Shown: positions 22,048 to 31,605 of the stretch, one piece after another | Numbering within the stretch: the first letter of the stretch is position 1 | Layout: each line of letters begins with the position of its first letter | Source of the DNA: Zygnema cylindricum | Taxonomy: Eukaryota; Streptophyta; Zygnematophyceae; Zygnematales; Zygnemataceae | Length of the DNA stretch: 64,000 bases | Assembly: GCA_037447655.1 (NCBI GenBank) | Contig: JBBHKE010000580.1 | Span: 47,250-111,249 of the forward strand | Direction of reading: 5' to 3' | Position numbers and translations under genes: made by a program | Notes under the pieces: generated by a model | Told to the model about the DNA's origin: nothing | The model's input: only the letters and a program-made list of their open reading frames with translations | Databases searched by the model: none

Positions 22048-23080
22048 GAAGTAACACTTTCTGTGCGCTCAGTTCCACCACAGAATGCAAAGTTATAATA
22101 TGAGATTAGGACACATTCACCCACTTTGACTTTCCCTTAGAAATGTAGCTTCCCTCGTAGACAAAAACTTTGACCACCTACACCCTTGTGTAGCCTGGAC
22201 TCTGCTGAGTGCGGAGCAAAAAGAATCACTGAAAATGGTCAAGTAAATTGATAGTTATGACTGGCCAAAGTTTTCCATTTATACAAGGTGCTTTCTAGGA
22301 AAGGCAGCTACCTACCCAAAATTTTATAAATCCTATTCCCCTTCTAAAACTCCATCTTCTGAAGTACGGCACCGATCAAATCACTGTGTCGTACAGTAAA
22401 GTATAGGTGGTGGTGTACTTTCTGTACGGCCATTGTACAACATGCAAAAAATGTCGACACGTGTCATATAGGGATTCGTTCTTGTAATCCCCGGAGATGC
22501 CGCGATCCAATGCGGTTGTTCCACGTGTCAGTTGACGTGGCGTTGACCGGAAACTGCCAAAATCATATTCTGCGATCTCGGCATCATTCTCGGCCGTCCG
22601 ATCAAACCCAAATTCACTCTTAGCCGTTATAAACATTTGAGCGATATTTGTTTCACGTTTGAAACAATTTCGAGATACCTGTTTCGAAATGTTTCGTGCA
22701 CCGTACAATGTCAAGTCTATCTATGTACTAAGTATCTATTTGTTGTTAAACGAATTAATCTACGTGTGACAATTTATATGAATGTTAAACCCTATATTCG
22801 TAACACTAGTCCTAGTCTTAACGGTTAAAACTAACGGCTACGGCGACATAACGGACGGTAGTTACTAGGATCAATTCCTGCGTTCGTTAGGCGCCTTTTG
22901 GTAAATTTACCTAATCCACCCTCTGTATCTTTAGTGAGCTTAGACAGCCATGGCTCTAGCTCCCTATCCAGCTTTCAGTGACTACAACAAGTGTGGGGGC
23001 TTGGAGAGGGGAGTTAGAGGTAGACTGCCTCTGCCTTTTTCTATCCTATTACAGACCTAAAAAAAACACAAATATCAACA
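22048..23080 (-). mobile_element. family-C LTR c (minus), 3'-truncated
   Basis: Minus LTR ending at 23080 with inverted TGTTGATATTTGTG. The LTR 3' end is missing: it starts at an internal AACACTTTCTGTG point, directly after the family-E LTR. Contains TGACACGTGGA-type boxes, GTAC clusters and the shared AGCCATGGCT block. From 22414 to 23080 it matches LTR b (24912-25577) almost base for base. Confidence 0.85.
22818..22899 (+). promoter_or_regulatory. antisense tRNA-like module, family C (LTR c)
   Basis: Plus strand here because the LTR is minus: AACGGCTACGGCGACATAACGG start, B-box-like GGATCAATTCC (22868-22878), T4 at 22896-22899. Confidence 0.55.
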
Positions 23081-24541
23081 CTTTTCAGCTGTGAAGTACA
23101 CTTCATCCTCATAGCTAGCAACAAAGACTCCCTTTTTAGTACTAGTCTCAAAACCCTTATCATCTAAAAACGACGTAGAGATAAGATTCTTGTTCAACTC
23201 TAGGATAAAAAGAACATCAGAGAAAGTGACAATGGATGCTTTTCCATCAACTAAGACTTTAAGATGCACAGATCCTACTAGATTAGTGGTGACTATTCTC
23301 CCATCCCCGTACTCTATCTCTACAGTAGGGATCTTTCTCATTTTGGTAAACAATGGTTTTTCTCTACACATATGCATAGAGGCTCCTGAATCAATATTCC
23401 ATCTTTCTTCTGGAGCTTCTCTTACTCCACCGAAAGCACACTTTTGCCTCCTTGGAATCTCTAACTCACCTTTCATCTCCAGCTCCTCGTTGAGGAGGAG
23501 TTCTCCATCGTCCTCATCGGAGTCCTCTTCGATGACTTGTGTTGCCACAAATGCCTTATTTTTCTTTGCGGCTGGTTTTCCGGCATGTTCCTCCTTCAAT
23601 CTCAGCTTTGTCAGTTTAGTACACTCCGCCATGTAATGTCCCGGCTTCTTACAAAAGTGACAAAGCCCCTTCGGAGGCCTCGATCCTGATCCTTCCGATT
23701 GATTTCCTCTTCCTCCTCCACCAAAGTTTCCATAAGGTTTCTTGGAATCCTTATCTCCCCAATTAGTTCTTGCAGCCAACGCTTGAACACTCTTTCCTCC
23801 TCTCTGAATCTCAATTGTGTTTTCCCGAACCAAAATCATTCCCACAACGGAGTTCCAAATCCATCGATGATCTGGCAAGTCCTGAACCTTGTTAACAATG
23901 TTTTCATAATCATCCGGGAGTTTCATCAACAAATTATTCACCTTCTCTTTCTCGGTCTCCCTTTTCCCGGCACTCTCCAACTCCATAAATAACCCGACCA
24001 AGTCATTACAAAAATCTAACATCTTTCCCCCTTTGTACACATATGCTTGTACCTTGTGACCTGCTAGCTTTTGCTGTTGAACCGTACCACTCTTGTAAAT
24101 GCTGACAAGAGCCTCCCACAACTCGTTCGCCCTGTCTACATGAAAATGAGGTGTAGCCACTGCTTGGGTGAGACGCCCGAGAATAAAATGAGTCGCCACG
24201 GTATTGTTGAAATCCCAGATTATACTATCATTAGCCTCGGTTTTCTGAAAATCTGCTGCCAAAACCGATCTAGTAGGCATCGATGTGAGTTTCTCCTTCC
24301 CGTTCTCCTTCCCTATGTCCGACACGATGCTTTCTCCAACATCCTCTTCCACCTCTGCCCCTGTAGATCCTCCTTTGGACCGAGATCCTTCAAACCCTGG
24401 TGGAACTCCCAATTTCGCGGATGGCCGACGCACACTACCACTCACAATGCCCCATAGTTGTTTTTCAACCTGGGCACCCTTTATCATGGTTTCTCAATAA
24501 ATGAACCCTGTTCCATTAAAAATGGGCACCCTAGAGGGTGG
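23081..24541 (-). CDS. Gag-protease polyprotein of a minimal non-autonomous copia element
   Basis: The frame opens at the ATG inside the primer site (MGPPSRVPIFNGT) and meets one TGA at a tryptophan position; from 24487 it is open for 470 codons. Order: KQLWGIVSG; the copia Gag region with YVYKGGKMLDFCNDL and LMKLPDDYENIV; an intact CCHC knuckle CHFCKKPGHYMAEC; an acidic linker; and protease with the active-site WNIDSGASMHMC. It stops at TAEKC as it enters the 3' LTR, because the whole integrase-RT-RNase H region has been deleted. The product could be packaged by, or compete with, a full element. W-to-stop near the start is the only clear lesion I see. Confidence 0.8.
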
Positions 24542-24551
24542 GCCCATAACC
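24537..24551 (-). other. primer binding site, Gag-protease element
   Basis: GGTTATGGGCCCACC on the minus strand, directly after the LTR end. Complementary to the plant initiator tRNA-Met anticodon arm and containing the Gag ATG. Confidence 0.85.
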
Positions 24552-25577
24552 TGAAATTCTGTGACCTCCATTGGTACACAAAATGTCCAGCTTATATGAA
24601 GCCTCTAGGATAATATTTGCAGTTTTGACTTTGGCAATGAATAAGTGCCACCCTGGCACGCAAAAACTCTGACCGACTACACCCCTGTGTAGCCTGGACT
24701 CCCCTGAGTCTGCAACAAAAAGAATCACTGAATTTGCTCACCCGAGCATTAAGTTATGGCTGTTCAAAGACAGCATATTTATACAGATGGCCTCTGGGAG
24801 AGAGAGGACTTTTCAATATTTTTCTAAGTCCTGAAAAACTCCTAATAGCAATTCTAAACCAATCAAAAACCATTACCCTAATTATCGTACATATAAAGTA
24901 CAGAAGCCGCCGTACTTTCTGTACGGCCATTGTACAACATGCAAAAAATGTCGACACGTGTCATATAGGGATTCGTTCTTGTAATCCCCGGAGATGCCGC
25001 GATCCAATGCGGTTGTTCCACGTGTCAGTTGACGTGGCGTTGACCGGAAACTGCCAAAATCATATTCTGCGATCTCGGCATCATTCTCGGCCGTCCGATC
25101 AAACCCAAATTCACTCTTAGCCGTTATAAACATTTGAGCGATATTTGTTTCACGTTTGAAACAATTTCGAGATACCTGTTTCGAAATGTTTCGTGCACCG
25201 TACAATGTCAAGTCTATCTATGTACTAAGTATCTATTTGTTGTTAAACGAATTAATCTACGTGTGACAATTTATATGAATGTTAAACCCTATATTCGTAA
25301 CACTAGTCCTAGTCTTAACGGTTAAAACTAACGGCTACGGCGACATAACGGACGGTAGTTACTAGGATCAATTCCTGCGTTCGTTAGGCGCCTTTTGGTA
25401 AATTTACCTAATCCACCCTCTGTATCTTTAGTGAGCTTAGACAGCCATGGCTCTAGCTCCCTATCCAGCTTTCAGTGACTACAACAAGTGTGGGGGCTTG
25501 GAGAGGGGAGTTAGAGGTAGACTGCCTCTGCCTTTTTCTATCCTATTACAGACCTAGAAAATACACAAATATCAACA
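24552..25577 (-). mobile_element. chimeric LTR b (families G and C, minus)
   Basis: 1026 bp. From 24552 to about 24911 it matches the family-G solo LTR at 61923-62275 (CTCCATTGGTACACAAAATG, AGTTATGGCTGTTCAAAGAC). From 24912 to 25577 it matches family-C LTR c almost exactly. The switch sits on GTACTTTCTGTACGGCC. It serves as 5' LTR of the Gag-protease interior to its left and 3' LTR of the interior to its right. Confidence 0.85.
25313..25396 (+). promoter_or_regulatory. antisense tRNA-like module, chimeric LTR b
   Basis: Same layout as LTR c: B-box-like GGATCAATTCC at 25365-25375 and T4 at 25393-25396. Confidence 0.55.
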
Positions 25578-27233
25578 CTCCCCTTATTTTCTAGTCTATT
25601 TTCCTTCAAACTCCCACAAAAAAAAAAAAACCAAAATACCCTTTTTTTTTCTTTTTCTTTTCCTTTTCCATTTATAAACCTTTATGACAATACCCTCACA
25701 TTTTAAAAGGTCGATTAGATAAGCTGAAATAAACATTTTATCAAGCATCCCAATTTTCATAACCTCGAGCAAAGATTCTATCCACCTCATCACTTTTTCA
25801 TCCACTACCAACCCAATTTCCCTCTTGCAATCCAAACAGCCAGCCCCATCTCCAATCTGCAACATACACCCAAATGCTAACCCTTTTACAGGCACACCTT
25901 CATAAATACTATCACTCCCTTTAGCGATGTCAAACCCATTGCCCGTAAAAATTGAGCTTTCCTCCCTCTCTCCCATAGATTTCTTTCCACTCTCTCTTTC
26001 TAAGTTTATTCCCAATAAGTATTTCTCCTCCCCTAAACCTTTCATAAAATAATCAACTTCTCCCTTATCTTTTAAAACCTCTTCGAGTTTCACTTCTCCC
26101 CTTTCCTCAAAATCCGTTGAAGTCTCCTTTTCCCACTAGTTTTATGTTTTTCTAAGATCTTATCGCCATATGGATCTAGATCTGATTTTTGAAATACTCC
26201 TAGACATCTGTTTTTTTTCCTTTATATCAAAAGCACATGCTGGAATTTCAAGCTTTCCCTATATTGATCGAGAAGTGGTATCGACCTCCGATCCTCGTCT
26301 GTCATCCATTCCAACTTTGCCAAACAGGGATTCCTCCGACCCCGACCCTTTGCGGCGAACTTTTTCTTTCTTTCCCAGTTCGACGGTTTGCTTTCCTCGC
26401 CACGCCATGCATCACTGTTATATCACGCTTTCGCCAATCACCCCAAAAAAAAACGCATTCACCCGGTCACTTCCTCTACGATCCTCCAAAGTGCTTTCCC
26501 TCACAAGAATTTTCCCCATGGTAAAGCTCCAAGTCCATGAGGAACCATCCATTGCCTAAATATGACAAATGATGTTTTTGTACTCATCTGGGAGTTTCAT
26601 GAGTAGTGTATTAATCTTCCTCTCCTCGGATTCTACATATCCCGCACTAGCAAGCTCAACATATAACGCAGGGATTTCATTGCAAAACTCTATCATGTTA
26701 CCGCTTTTATAAACATAGGCCTCTATTTCCTGTTTTACTAACTGCTGCCTCTGAATAGTCTCACTCTTATAAATCTGACTTAATGCCTCCCATATCTTTG
26801 AAGACTTGGTTAAACTTAAAAGAGTGATAGCTATTGACTTAGACACATATCTAAGAATGAGATGTTTTGCTAAAGTGTTTTTGTATTCCTATATTTTCCT
26901 GTCATTTTCTTCAGTTTTAATCCTTAGAAGTGGTACCATAGCCGAGAGCCTAGCTCCCCTCACCATAAGTGTCCCTTTTTCCTTCTCCCCTATTTCCCAA
27001 TCCACGAAAATGTTTTTCCCTTCACCTTACGCTGCATCTGAACTCCGGTTGATATTCTGGGCAGTCTCAGATGATTCTCCATAGTATGCTCCTCCAAAGC
27101 AAGGTGGCAGACATCTCACTTGTCTTGAAACAATTCCCCATAAGTGCTTCTCGAAAAGCAATCCCTCCATCGTGAACTCCTAATAAGTGAAGTTTGTTCC
27201 ATCAAACATAGGCACTTTAGATGGTGGGCCCAT
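25578..27233 (-). pseudogene. family-C non-autonomous interior (minus): gag plus RT/RNase H remnant
   Basis: The minus-strand frame opens from the primer-site ATG (MGPPSKVPMFDGTNF, then TAG at the tryptophan position). Gag passages at 26556-26846 include SKSIAITLLSLTKSSKIWEAL and YVYKSGNMIEFCNEI. A middle segment (about 26160-26450) is foreign or deleted: the zinc-knuckle area is not recognisable. The tail 25596-26093 is open for 165 codons with GLGEEKYLLGINLE, GFDIAKGSDSIYEG and RWIESLLEVMKIG, then a Lys/Arg-rich end. A purine tract (AAAATAAGGGGAG on the minus strand) precedes LTR b. Confidence 0.75.
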
Positions 27234-27237
27234 AACT
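27223..27237 (-). other. primer binding site, minus C element
   Basis: AGTTATGGGCCCACC on the minus strand, one mismatch from the other copies; contains the Gag ATG. Confidence 0.75.
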
Positions 27238-27393
27238 TGAAACTGTGAGACCTCTATCGGCCCTCAAAGTAGGCAGATCCAAAGAAGTTAATCGAGATAG
27301 CGTCAACTCCGAACTTTATATAAACCCGAATAATTGACTTGTTGAAGGTGGGAAACCCAATATAGATTCACTCCTGCAAAATAACACTTTGTG
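27238..27393 (-). mobile_element. family-C LTR a (minus), first part
   Basis: The LTR 3' end (TGAAACTGTGAGACCTC) and about 150 bp more, cut at 27393 by the plus-strand C element; the remainder is at 31606-32626. Confidence 0.85.
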
Positions 27394-27575
27394 TGTTGAT
27401 ATTTGTTTATTTTATAGGTATGTAATAGGATAGAAAAAGGCAGAGGCAGTCTGCCTCTAACTCCCCTCTCCAAGCCCCCACACTTGTTGTAGTCACTGAA
27501 GGTTGGATAGGGAGCTAGAGCCATGGCTGCCTATGCTCTCTAGAGAAGACATAGGGTAAATTAGTAAGACTTACC

Positions 27576-27658
27576 AAAAGGTACTTGACGAACCGAGGAA
27601 TTGATCCTAGTACCTACCGTCCGTCAATCTGACCTTAGCCGGTGACTTTAGCCGTTTA
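27576..27658 (-). promoter_or_regulatory. antisense tRNA-like module, plus C 5' LTR
   Basis: B-box-like GGATCAATTCC (27597-27607) and T4 (27576-27579) on the minus strand, with an AAACGGCTAAAGTCACCGG start. Confidence 0.55.
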
Positions 27659-28104
27659 GACTAGAGCTAATGTTACAACGTATGGGGTTTGATAAATATT
27701 TAAATAGTTACACGTAGACTAGTTCATTTAACTGGAAATATATACGTATTGCATAGATAGAGTTATGATAGTACGGAGTACATATTTCTTTATTGAAACG
27801 GAAACCGCGCATTTGGTTCGACCGCGAAACAAATACCGCGTGTCTAATTTCAACGGCTAGAAATGTAGCCGGATTTGATCAGACGGCTGCAATAGGCACC
27901 GCGATCACGAATATGTAATTTTGGCGGTTTACGGTCATCGCCATATAGGATGACACATGGCACGTCAACATTGGATTGCGGCGCCACCGAAAATTACGGG
28001 AACAAATAGATATATATCATGTGTCGACATTTGAGCCATATCGTACGATTGTCGTATAGAAAGTACACCGGCACTTGTACTTATCTGTACGGTACAGTAA
28101 AGTG

Positions 28105-28203
28105 ATTGGTGACGTACGTCAGTAGATAGGGTTTTAGAGTGAGAATAGGACTTAGAATATTTTCACTAGGTAGTCGCCTCTCCCAGAGAGCATCTTATAT
28201 AAA
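28105..28203 (+). promoter_or_regulatory. Pol II promoter of the plus C LTR
   Basis: Reverse CCAAT box (ATTGG, 28105-28109), the conserved palindrome CTCTCCCAGAGAG (28178-28190) and TATATAAA (28196-28203). The palindrome stands at the same place, immediately upstream of the TATA position, in every family. Confidence 0.65.
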
Positions 28204-28559
28204 TGGCTAACTTTGGGCAACCATACCTATCAATTTACTTGACCATTTTCAGTGGACTCAGGGGAGTCCACGCTACACATGGGTGTAGTCAATCAGAGTT
28301 TTTGTCTGCCAGGGTGGCGGTTCTTCTAATGGAAAGTCAAAGTGGGTGAATGTGTCCAAATCTCATATTCTAACTTTGCATTTTGTGGTGGAACTGACCA
28401 CACAGAAAGTGTTATTTCACAGGGGTGAATCTATATTTGGGTTCTGATTGTCAAGGGGTCAGTCATTTGGGTTTATATCAACTTGGAGTCGGCACTATCT
28501 AGATAAGCTTCTATTTGGATCTGCTTACTCTGAGGGCCAATGGAGGTCTCAGAGTTTCA

Positions 28560-28574
28560 GGTTATGGGCCCACC
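28560..28574 (+). other. primer binding site, plus C element
   Basis: GGTTATGGGCCCACC immediately after the LTR; half-tRNA type, with the Gag ATG inside it. Confidence 0.85.
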
Positions 28575-30417
28575 ATCTAGGGTGCCTATGTTTGATGGAA
28601 CAAGCTTCACTTATTCGGCGTTTACAATGGAGGGATTGCTTTTCGAGAAGCACTTATAGGGAATTGTTGCGGGACAAGTGAGATGTCCGCCACCTGGCTT
28701 TGGAGGAGCTTACTATGGAGAATCATCTGAGGCTGCCCAGAATATCATCCAGAGTTCAGATACAACGGAAGGTGAAGGGAAAAAATTTTCCGTGGATGGG
28801 AAAATAGGGGAGAAGGAAAAAGGGACACCTATGGTGAGGGGAGTTAGACTCTCAGCTATGGTACCACATGTTGGGATTAAAATTGAAGAAAATGACAGAA
28901 AAATATGGGAATACAAAAACACTATAGCAAAACATCTCATACTTAGATATGTGTCTAAGTCGATAGCTATCACTCTTTTAAGTATAACCAAGTCTTCAGA
29001 GATATGGGAAGCACTAAGTCAGATTTATAAGAGTGAGACAATTCAGAGGCAGCAATTAGTAAAACGGGAAATAGAGGCCTATGTTTATAAAGGCGGTAGC
29101 ATGATAGAGTTTTGCAATGATATTGCTGCGTTATATGTTGAGCTAGCTAGTGCGGGATATGTAGAATCTGAGGAGAGTAAGATTAATACACTACTTATGA
29201 AACTCCCAGATGAGTACGAAAACATCATTTGTCGTATGCAGGCACTTGATGGTTCCTCATGGACTTGGAGCTTTACCATGGGGATAATTCTTGTGAGGGA
29301 AAGCACTTTGGAGCTTCGAAGGGGAAGTGACAGGGTGAATGCCTTTACAACTGGTGGTGATTGGCAGAACCCTGATGAGAGGAACGGCGGTGACGAGCGG
29401 AAAGCGTGATGAGAGGATGAAAGACAAAGGTAAACCTTATCGGAACTTTGATAGAAAGAGAGGGAGAGGAAAAGACACGAAGCTTTGAAAAAAGGATTTT
29501 GCTTCTCTTGTAGGGAACCGGGTCATTATATGGAAGAATGGCTTTGTTTGGAAAAACTTAGAAGTTGGAATGTGGATGAGGAGGACGAAGAGGAAGAGGA
29601 GAAAGAGGATGAAGAAAAATTGGAGCTTCTTCACATCGGTAGAATGGGGAAGAGAGAAAAGTACACAGAAATTGCACGAAGGCAACAGTGTGCTTTTGGA
29701 GGTATAAGGGAAGTAAAGAGAGAGGAGGTACTTGAGGATGACGAGGAGTGTAAAGTGTATGACTTAGAAATGAGAAAGTCAGATCTAGGATCCATAAGTG
29801 AAAACGGGAAAGATAAAATTAATGAGGATAATTTTATAGGTATTTTGGAATTAGAAAACTGGTCGGAAAGGGAGACCTCAATGGATTCCGAGGAAAGGGG
29901 AGAAGTGAAACTAGAAGGGGTTTTTAAAGATAAGGAAGAAGAGGAATATTTAATGAAAGGTTTAGGGGAGGAGAAATACTTATTTGTAATAAATTTAGAA
30001 AGAGAGAGTGGAAAGAAATCCATGGGAGAGAGTGAGGAAAGTTTAATTATTGCGGGTAATGGGTTTGACATCGCTAAAGGGAGTGATGGTATTTATGAAG
30101 GTGTGCCAGTAAAAGTGTGTGCATCTGGGTGTATGCTGCAGATTGGAGATGGGGCTGGCTGTTTGGATCGCAAGAGGGAAATCGGTTTGTGTGTGGATGA
30201 AAAAGTGATGAGGTGGATAAAATCTTTGCTCGGATTTATGAAAAGTGGGATGTTAAATAAAATGTGTGATGCAATTATTATTTCAGTTCATTTAATGCAC
30301 TGTGTCAAAATGCTTAAGTTTTTTGAAAGGAAAAGGAAAAAGGAAAAAGAAAAAAAAAAGAGGAGGTGTTTGTTTACTTGTTTGTGGAAGTTGAAAGGAA
30401 AAAAGACAAGAAAATAA
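28564..30417 (+). pseudogene. plus C non-autonomous gag with long open RT/RNase H-remnant ORF
   Basis: Gag starts MGPPSRVPMFDGTSF at the primer-site ATG, meets TAG in KHL*GIV, then is open from 28678 for 243 codons (SKSIAITLLSITKSSEIWEAL, YKGGSMIEFCNDI, LMKLPDEYENII). After a frameshift a 310-codon frame (29485-30417) holds the knuckle CFSCREPGHYMEEW, whose last Cys is Trp, and a long acidic linker. It then holds GLGEEKYLFVINLE (RT end) and GFDIAKGSDGIYEGVPV with IGDGAGCLD and RWIKSLLGFMKSG, which align with copia RNase H. The last part is Lys/Arg-rich. Protease, integrase and most RT are missing. The first RNase H Asp survives; the Glu region is deleted. Confidence 0.8.
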
Positions 30418-30423
30418 AGGGAG

Positions 30424-31605
30424 TGTTGATATTTGTGTATTTTATAGGTCTGTAATAGGATAGAAAAAGGCAGAGGCAGTCTGCCTCTAACTCCCCTCTC
30501 CAAGCCCCCACACTTGTTGTAGTCACTGAAGGCTGGATAGGGAGCTAGAGCCATGGCTGCCTATGCTCTCTAGAGAAGACAGGGGGTAAATTAGTAAGAC
30601 TTACCAAAAGGTACTTGACGAACCGAGGAATTGATCCTGGTACCTACCGTTAGTCAATTTGACCTTAGCTGGTGACTTTGGGCGTTTAGAATAGAGCTAG
30701 TGTTACAACGTATGGGGTTTGATAAATATTTAAATAGTTACACATAGACTAGTTCATTTAACTGGAAATATATACGTATTGCATAGATACAGTTATGATA
30801 GTACGGAGTACGGATTTCTTTATTGAAACGGATACCGCGCTTTTGGTTCGACCGCGAAACAAATACCGCGCGCCTATTTTCAACGACGAGAAATGTAGCC
30901 GGATTTGATCGGACGGCCGCGATAGGCGCCGCGATCACGGGATATGTACTTTTGGCGGTTTACGGTCATTCCCACATAGGATGACACGTGGCACGTCAAT
31001 ATTGGATTGCGGCGCCACCGGAGATTACGGCAACAAATAGATATATAACATGTGTCGACATTTGAGCCATATCGTACGATTGTCGTACAGAAAGTACACC
31101 GGCACCTGTACTTATCTGTACTGTACAATAAAGTGGTTGGTGCCGTACGTCAGTAGATAGGGTCTTAGAGTGAGAATAGGACTTAGAATATTTTCACTAG
31201 GTAGTCGCCTCTCCCAGAGAGCATCTTATATAAATGGCTAACTTTGGGAAACCATAACTATCAATTCACTTGACCATTTTCAGTGATTCTTTTTGCTGCG
31301 GACTCAAGGGAGTCCACGCTACACAAGGGTGTAGTCAATCAGAGTTTTTGTCTGCTAGGGTGGCGGTATTTCTAAAGGAAAGTCAAAGTGGGTGAATGTG
31401 TCCAAATCTCATATTCTAACTTTGCATTCTGTGGTGGAACTAACCACACAGAAAGTGTTATTTCACAGGGGTGAATCTATATTTAGGTTCTGATTGTCAA
31501 GGGGTCAGTCATTTGGGTTTATATCAACTAGGAGTCGGCACTATCTAGATAGGCTTATTTTTGGATCTGCTTACTCTGAGGGCCAATGGAGGTCTCAGAG
31601 TTTCA
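30424..31605 (+). mobile_element. family-C 3' LTR (plus-strand element)
   Basis: 1182 bp, preceded by the polypurine tract AAGAAAATAAAGGGAG and starting TGTTGATATTTGTG. It ends CAGAGTTTCA at 31605 and is followed by the other half of the minus C LTR. Close similarity to the 5' copy makes this one of the younger insertions. Confidence 0.9.
30606..30688 (-). promoter_or_regulatory. antisense tRNA-like module, plus C 3' LTR
   Basis: B-box-like GGATCAATTCC (30627-30637), T4 at 30606-30609. Confidence 0.55.

Larger units (their letters stand above)
27394..28559 (+). mobile_element. family-C 5' LTR (plus-strand element)
   Basis: 1166 bp, TGTTGATATTTG to CAGAGTTTCA, closely matching the 3' copy at 30424-31605. 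Modules: hairpin GAGGCAGTCTGCCTC, ACTTGTTGTAGTCACTGA, AGCCATGGCTGCCTATG, antisense tRNA-like module, GGATGACACATGGCACG, GTAC cluster, ATTGG at 28105-28109, CTCTCCCAGAGAG, TATATAAA at 28196-28203 and a GGACTC/GAGTCC hairpin near 28256-28270. A start near 28226 would leave about 330 nt of R-U5. Confidence 0.9.

Noticed and set aside
22376-25211. Repeated minus-strand frame starting MTLYGARNISKQ
   Set aside because: Falls inside family-C LTRs on the sense strand across G-boxes and GTAC clusters; repeated only because the LTR is repeated.
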